A stretch of DNA of 64,000 bases from Delphinus delphis (Eukaryota; Chordata; Mammalia; Artiodactyla; Delphinidae), in the NCBI RefSeq assembly GCF_949987515.2, contig NC_082685.1, positions 28,970,168 through 29,034,167 on the forward strand, read 5' to 3'. Shown one piece after another: positions 59,076-64,000 of this stretch (position 1 is the first letter of the stretch; every line of letters starts with the position of its first letter). The notes below the pieces were generated by a model. It was given only the letters and a program-made list of their open reading frames with translations. It was not told the DNA's origin and made no database searches. The position numbers were made by a program, and so were the translations under genes.

Positions 59076-60043
59076 CTCGGGCATAGAGACTGTCAATTGT
59101 CCCATCCTACAAGGTCAAAGGAGGAAGGATAAAGTGACCTTTCTACTGTACTTTTATGTACATAGTATATATCCCGCGCTGCGTGTGACTCTGTGGGAAC
59201 TTCCCGCCTCCCCTCGGCACAGAGAGAAGCGTGAGTGTGTGGTGCGGATGGATACAAACACCTCACCTCAGCGCTTGCTGCAGTATCAGTGCGGCTGCTC
59301 CTGGACACGCAGCCTTGCTCGGCATGTTCCGTTGTTCTCACATTTCCACAAGTCATACCCCATGCATTCCCCGCCCGGTGCAGGTCACCCCTCCACACGC
59401 GCCTCCGTGATATCTTCATTCATGCCCAGCATCTCTGCACCTGCGTGGTCCTTCCCATGCCCTTGCAGTGTATCTTGCACACAGCCAACACCGCCATACT
59501 TGTCCTTCTTCCATGTAGCTTGCCCTGGGAATCGTGCTTGAGTGTACAAACCAATACTCACCTGGGCATACACCGTGTGCTCCCCTGCACACGGGCAAAC
59601 ACACAGTGTGCATTGCAATTCGACATACACACACATGCAGGACATAGCACCTGGGGCAGAGCCTGTGTTTTACACCCCATTCCTCAAAAACACAGTCTGT
59701 GGTACCCGCCTGGGCGGACTAAGTAAGTTATGCCTTTCCCTGGCCCATCCTCTCTTTCCTCGCCCCAATGTCACTGGCATCAGGATGCCCGGCACACCCC
59801 CAGAGCTGCAAGAGTCAAGACACATCCAGTCAGTGGAGGTTCCCACAATAATAAAAAGGAAGGAAAACAGCCTGACAGACTTGCGCTCCTGAGAACTCCC
59901 CTCCTCCGAGCTGCCCTTGAAGCCTTACAGGTAGGGCGCGGATGGACATCAACTCACATTCTCTCTAGAAATGCTATGGATGCCATGGCTGCATGCCCAG
60001 CCCTGCCCAGAGAACACTGGGCAGCATCAGTCACTATCAAGAT
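59076..60043. other. Unique upstream sequence
   Basis: CA-rich in places (59580-59640). No gene recognised. Confidence 0.4.
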
Positions 60044-60054
60044 GTTCCTTTTCT

Positions 60055-60414
60055 GGGCTTCCCTGGTGGCGCAGTGGTTAAGAATCCGCCTGCCAATGCA
60101 GGGGACACGGGTTCCATCCCTGGTCTGGGAAGATCCCACATGCCGCAGAGCAACTAAGCCCGTGTGCCACAACTACTGAGCCTGTGTTCTAGAGCCCGTG
60201 AGCCACAACTATTGAGCCTACGTGCCACAACTACTGAAGCCTGCGCGCCTAGAGCCTGTGCTCTGCAACAAGAAAAGACACCGCAGTGAGAAGCCCGCGC
60301 ACCGCAACGTAGAGTAGCCCCCGCTCGCCGCAACTAGAGAAAGCCCGCACGCAGCAACGAAGACCCAGCGCAGCCATAACTAAATAAATCAATAAAATCT
60401 ATTAAAAAAAAAAA
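60055..60414 (+). mobile_element. Long CHR SINE
   Basis: Target-site duplication gttccttttc at 60044-60053 and 60415-60424. Confidence 0.95.
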
Positions 60415-60424
60415 GTTCCTTTTC

Positions 60425-60984
60425 AAGGGGGCTGCATGACCTCCAGCACCGGGACAGTGTAGGAAGGAGGAAATCAAACATTACCCTGTCATCTCGGGCC
60501 CTAGCCTCCTGCCCAGGTCCCGAAGGAAGGCCCTTGAGAGGTCCCGGGCTCCTCTCTACTTGTCACTTTCTCTTTTGGGTCACCTCGCTCAGACAGACCT
60601 GCAGTGCTCAGTGCTGCTGCCTCTCCCCCTCGCCCCTCCCCCCAGCAGGGGCAGCTCCTCAGAGGGGTCTGGGGGAGCGGAGGGAGGACCTGGGACGGGT
60701 GTGGGGAGCAATCAATTCTCTCCTCCACACCTGGCACATGAACTCGGCTACTGAGTAGTATCTCCTGGGTGGTGGAGCCCGGAAGGAGACTCAGGGCGGA
60801 GACCCAGTCTTTAGTTCTGGAACCCCTGGCCGGGAGAGGGGGTTTCATCCCTTGGGTGAACATGGGTGAGTACTGATAAATGTCTCCTTAGGGGGAACTA
60901 GGCTGCCTAACCAGGGAACGGAGGCTTCCCCCTTCCAAAGACTGGAGTCTGGGGTGGAGGAGAGATGGGGGAGAAGGCACTAGA
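60425..60984. other. Unique upstream sequence
   Basis: No gene or repeat recognised. Confidence 0.4.
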
Positions 60985-61195
60985 GCAACTGTTCTCAGCT
61001 GAGGGCACCTTTTCCCCCCAGAGGACAGTTGGCCATGTCTGGAGACATTTTGGGTTGTCACATGCAGGCAGGGGGCTCTGGTGCATAGAGGCCAGGGATG
61101 CCGCTAAACATCCTACCATGCACAGCACAGCCCACGACAGAGCCACCTGACCCCACACATTCATGGTGCCCAGAAGGACAACCCCTGCATTAGAG
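60985..61195 (+). mobile_element. MER5A hAT-Charlie MITE
   Basis: actgttctcagctgagggca, ccatgtctggagacattttg, gatgccgctaaacatcctac: opposite orientation to the copy at 2566. Confidence 0.88.
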
Positions 61196-61545
61196 CAGAG
61201 GCTGGTCCAACGGGCAGCATGACCTTTGCCGACAGAACGGGGTTGACACTGAGGGGCGGTCCTGCTCCCCATGTGTGGAGGGAGGGAGTGAGGACCCAGA
61301 GTGAAGGAGCAGGGGATGTCCAGCCACCCCCTCCCCTCAGTTCTGCCCAGGGACAAGTTCTCCAGGCTGGTGTTGGGAAGAGGCTTCCTGCCTTCCTGGA
61401 GGAAGGGAAAGGCCCATGCTGGGGGGTGGGGCAGGGGAAGAACCTCGGTGGGAAGACTTGATGGGCTGGATGTCTTTTTGGCTATTAAGGTTCAATCTAG
61501 ATCTTCCCAGGGCACTACTTGTGCACGTGTCTGTGTCCTTCCTTC

Positions 61546-61785
61546 TAAATCCCCGTCAAAGCTGAATTAACTGCTCCTCCCACTGTGTTCCCGTCATGCC
61601 TTGCACGGTTCTCTCCCCAGCACTTCCGTGTTGCATTGCTATTGTTGATTTGCTGGTTGGTATTCCCCACCAGACTGCTCCTGGATGGCTGTGTTTATTC
61701 ATCCTTGTATCCCTAGCACTTGACTTAGTCAACCGAGACCTAAGATGTGTAGGCACTCTTTGTTGACAGAATGGACAGATGCATG
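61546..61785 (+). repeat. L2 3' end
   Basis: gtgtttattcatccttgtat, cctagcacttgacttagtca, gtaggcactctttgttgaca. Confidence 0.75.
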
Positions 61786-61883
61786 ATTTCAGTGGATATA
61801 TCAGTAGCTAACATGTTTTTGTCTAGGCAGTTATCTTTCCTGGGGGAACCACCGTTTCCCTCTCTTTATGGCCCCCAAGTTCT

Positions 61884-62304
61884 TTTTTTTTTTTACTGAA
61901 GTGTAGTTGATTTACAATGTTGTGTTAATTTCTGCTATACAGCAAAGTTAGTTATACATATTTACATTCTTTTTCATATTCTTTTCATTATGGTTTATCA
62001 CAGGATATTGAATATAGTTCCCTGTGTTATACAGTAGGACCTTGTTGTTTATCCATCCTATATATAATAGTTTGCATCTGCTAATCCCAAACTCTCAGTC
62101 TATCCCTCTCCCACCCACCTTCTCCTTGGTAACCACCAGTCTATTCTGTATGTCTGTAATTCTGTTTCTGTTTCATAGATAGGTTCATTTGTGTCATATT
62201 TTAGATTCCACATATAAGTGATATCATATGGTATTTGTCTTTCTCTTTCTGACTCACTTCACTTAGTATAATAATCTCTAGCTGCATCTGTGTTGCTGAA
62301 AATG
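61884..62304 (-). mobile_element. 5'-truncated cetartiodactyl L1
   Basis: Antisense L1 3' UTR into the ORF2 end (acagtaggaccttgttgttt; tttgtctttctctttctgac). The 17-base target-site duplication tatggcccccaagttct is perfect at 61867-61883 and 62305-62321, so the insertion is fairly recent. Confidence 0.95.
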
Positions 62305-62321
62305 TATGGCCCCCAAGTTCT

Positions 62322-62880
62322 GATGGGATTTGGGCCAATTCAAGGTCTTCTGTGAGTTAGACGGAGGGTCTCTCTGCTGTTTCCATGGGTGCTGCAAGGA
62401 TGTAGGTTTAGGGCTGCTAGCAGTCATCATTCCCACACGTAGAGAAAACCTATCTGGGAATAAAGCCACTTCCCAAGGGAAGAGGAGCTGGAGGTGGAGC
62501 AAAGACATCCTTTGAGCCCTTGGATCCAACCATGTCTGAAGTCAGTCATGCCTTTGGACTTCCCAGTTTTTGCTTTGTGTCGGGATTCTGTCACTTACCA
62601 TCACAAGCATCCTGATTAATACAGTGATGCTGCCTGGGGGCAAAGCTAGTCTGTGTCCCTCTTCTCATCTCCTCTCCCCTCCAGTCACCTACATGATAGA
62701 TGTGTCTCTGGTTGACTTAAAGCCAGTGGGGCAGGATCTTTCTGGCCAATGCCTCCTGCCTTAGAATAAAATCCACCTGTGTCGGCTGAGATAACACTAA
62801 GATAAGCGGTTGTCGAGGGAGGGGCCTGGCGTTGGAAATAACGAGGTAGGAGATGGAGAACAGGAGGGGAATTTCCAGCC
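62322..62880. other. Unique upstream sequence
   Basis: No gene or repeat recognised. Confidence 0.4.
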
Positions 62881-63010
62881 ACTAGGAAGGGTCTGTTGCG
62901 TTGTGTGCCTTCCTCTGGTCACTTCCTCTCTCTAAGCCTCAGTTTCTCATCTGTTCCTGACTGTCTCACTGATTGGGTGTAAAATTCAAAGAAAATCCAT
63001 TAATCTGGGT
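62881..63010 (+). repeat. MIR fragment
   Basis: ctctctaagcctcagtttct followed by catctgttcc. Confidence 0.6.
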
Positions 63011-63555
63011 GAAAGGGTTTGATAACTTTCACGGCTGCTGCCGCTGGGTTTAGAGGGGGAAGGGGACAAGGGTGGAGAGCCACTGGAAAGGACAGAGGAG
63101 CAATCGGGAAGGGGAAAGGATGGAGGGGAATGCTTTGTGAAAGTAGCCGCCCCTATGGAGGACTAAGGTGGGTGGGGTGAGGTAAGGAGTGATGCGGTCT
63201 GTCCTGCTCAGGCCGGGGGCCCCTGGAACCCTGGGGAGGGCTCTGCAGCTGGCCAGGTGCCAGGTGGTCACATCCTACCTCCATTACCCTCATAAATGAG
63301 GACCCAGGTGAGGGACCCCAGCAGGAGCCTCCTATTTCATTCTCTGGCAGGATGGCCACTGGGGTACAGGCATTGCTTCTTCTTCTCCTCCTGCCCCAGG
63401 GTCTGCTAGCCGAGCAAACGCCTATCGCTTTACGTAGTGTATGTGGGGGACGGATGGAGTGGGTCCTGGAGACCTTTGCTATTTGACAGGTCAAGCTCCA
63501 GGACTGGGACTGTGTGCAGCCAGTCTCGGGACAGGGGCCTCACCTTCCATCCTCA
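63011..63555. other. Unique upstream sequence
   Basis: No gene recognised. Confidence 0.4.
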
Positions 63556-64000
63556 CAGGCTGAGAATAATAATAGCTAGTGGTGGATTAATAGCCATCCC
63601 CGTTTGCCAGGCCCTAGACTGGGTGTTTGTTACAGCAACCCTGTGAGATGGGATCATCATATGCATTTCACAGGGGAGGAAACTGAGGCTTCAGAGGTTA
63701 GGTAAAGAACTCAGGCTTAGCTAGAAAGGGGAGCAGCTGGAATTTAAATGGTAAAAAAACTGCTGTTAGAGGAAAATAGTGGATCATTTTTGGGTTATAG
63801 TATTCGGAGTAAAAAAATAAAACTTTAAATCCCAATTTGGCACTTGGCAAGCACTGTGCACCTGTTATTTTTGTTAGTCTTTTACAACAATCCTATAAAG
63901 CAAGTTGTTTTTTTTTTTTTTTCTCCTATTTTACACACGAGAAAAGGGGGGCTCAGGAAGGGGAAGGTTTGTATGGACATCTACCCAGGAAATACATGAT
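63556..64000 (-). repeat. Two antisense MIRs at the right edge
   Basis: 63556-63760 (gaggaaactgaggcttcaga) and about 63830-64000 (gcaagcactgtgcacctgtt; ttttacacacgagaaaaggg), the second with a T-run at 63907-63922. Confidence 0.7.

Noticed and set aside
45400..64000. 3' end of TENM2
   Set aside because: Expected upstream of WWC1 from human gene order, but no teneurin coding sequence or convincing 3' UTR was recognised.

Overview
The window is mammalian nuclear DNA, most likely from a cetacean. It is gene-poor and repeat-rich. It carries about twenty-five tRNA-Glu-derived SINEs of the CHR family, both the long form of roughly 330-390 bp and a short GC-rich form of roughly 210 bp. Many have perfect target-site duplications and A-tails. 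The short form in this abundance is typical of whale and dolphin genomes. The background is ordinary for placental mammals: MIR, L2, L1M-type LINE tails and small hAT MITEs such as MER5A. Nothing prokaryotic, viral or plasmid-like was seen.

One protein-coding gene can be supported: the first coding exon of WWC1 (KIBRA), minus strand, 44568-44686. It encodes the start codon and the first WW domain and ends in a GT donor. It lies in a CpG island (about 44210-45370) that should contain the promoter and 5' UTR. Several upstream AUGs, one in a strong Kozak context, lie just 5' of the start. Because the gene runs leftward, positions 1-44567 would be WWC1 intron 1; exon 2 was not found. Positions from about 45400 to 64000 are upstream. 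In human, TENM2 precedes WWC1, but no TENM2 sequence was recognised here.

Two processed pseudogenes are clear. A UEVLD retrocopy (+, about 34207-35010) has two internal gaps, frameshifts and stops. A TOMM7 retrocopy (-, 15413-15831) has a 1-bp frameshift, AATAAA, an A-tail and a degenerate target-site duplication, and it sits inside an older L1. A possible 3'-terminal exon (-, about 7655-8126) is only a low-confidence candidate.

Layout: 1-9.1 kb holds MIR, L2, MER5A, nested L1/SINE stacks and two adjacent long SINEs. 9.1-15 kb is mostly unique intron with MIRs, SINEs and a GGGAA microsatellite. 15.2-17.6 kb is a long antisense L1 carrying the TOMM7 copy and a SINE. 17.7-24 kb holds hAT elements, L1 and SINEs. 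24-33 kb holds a cluster of hAT MITEs and MIRs. 34-35.7 kb holds the UEVLD copy, then L2 with a SINE. 35.7-44.2 kb is largely unique intron. 44.2-45.4 kb is the WWC1 promoter and exon. 45.4-64 kb is upstream intergenic DNA with L1-in-L1, L2, MIR and SINE insertions. No functional RNA gene, CRISPR array or new genetic system was found.
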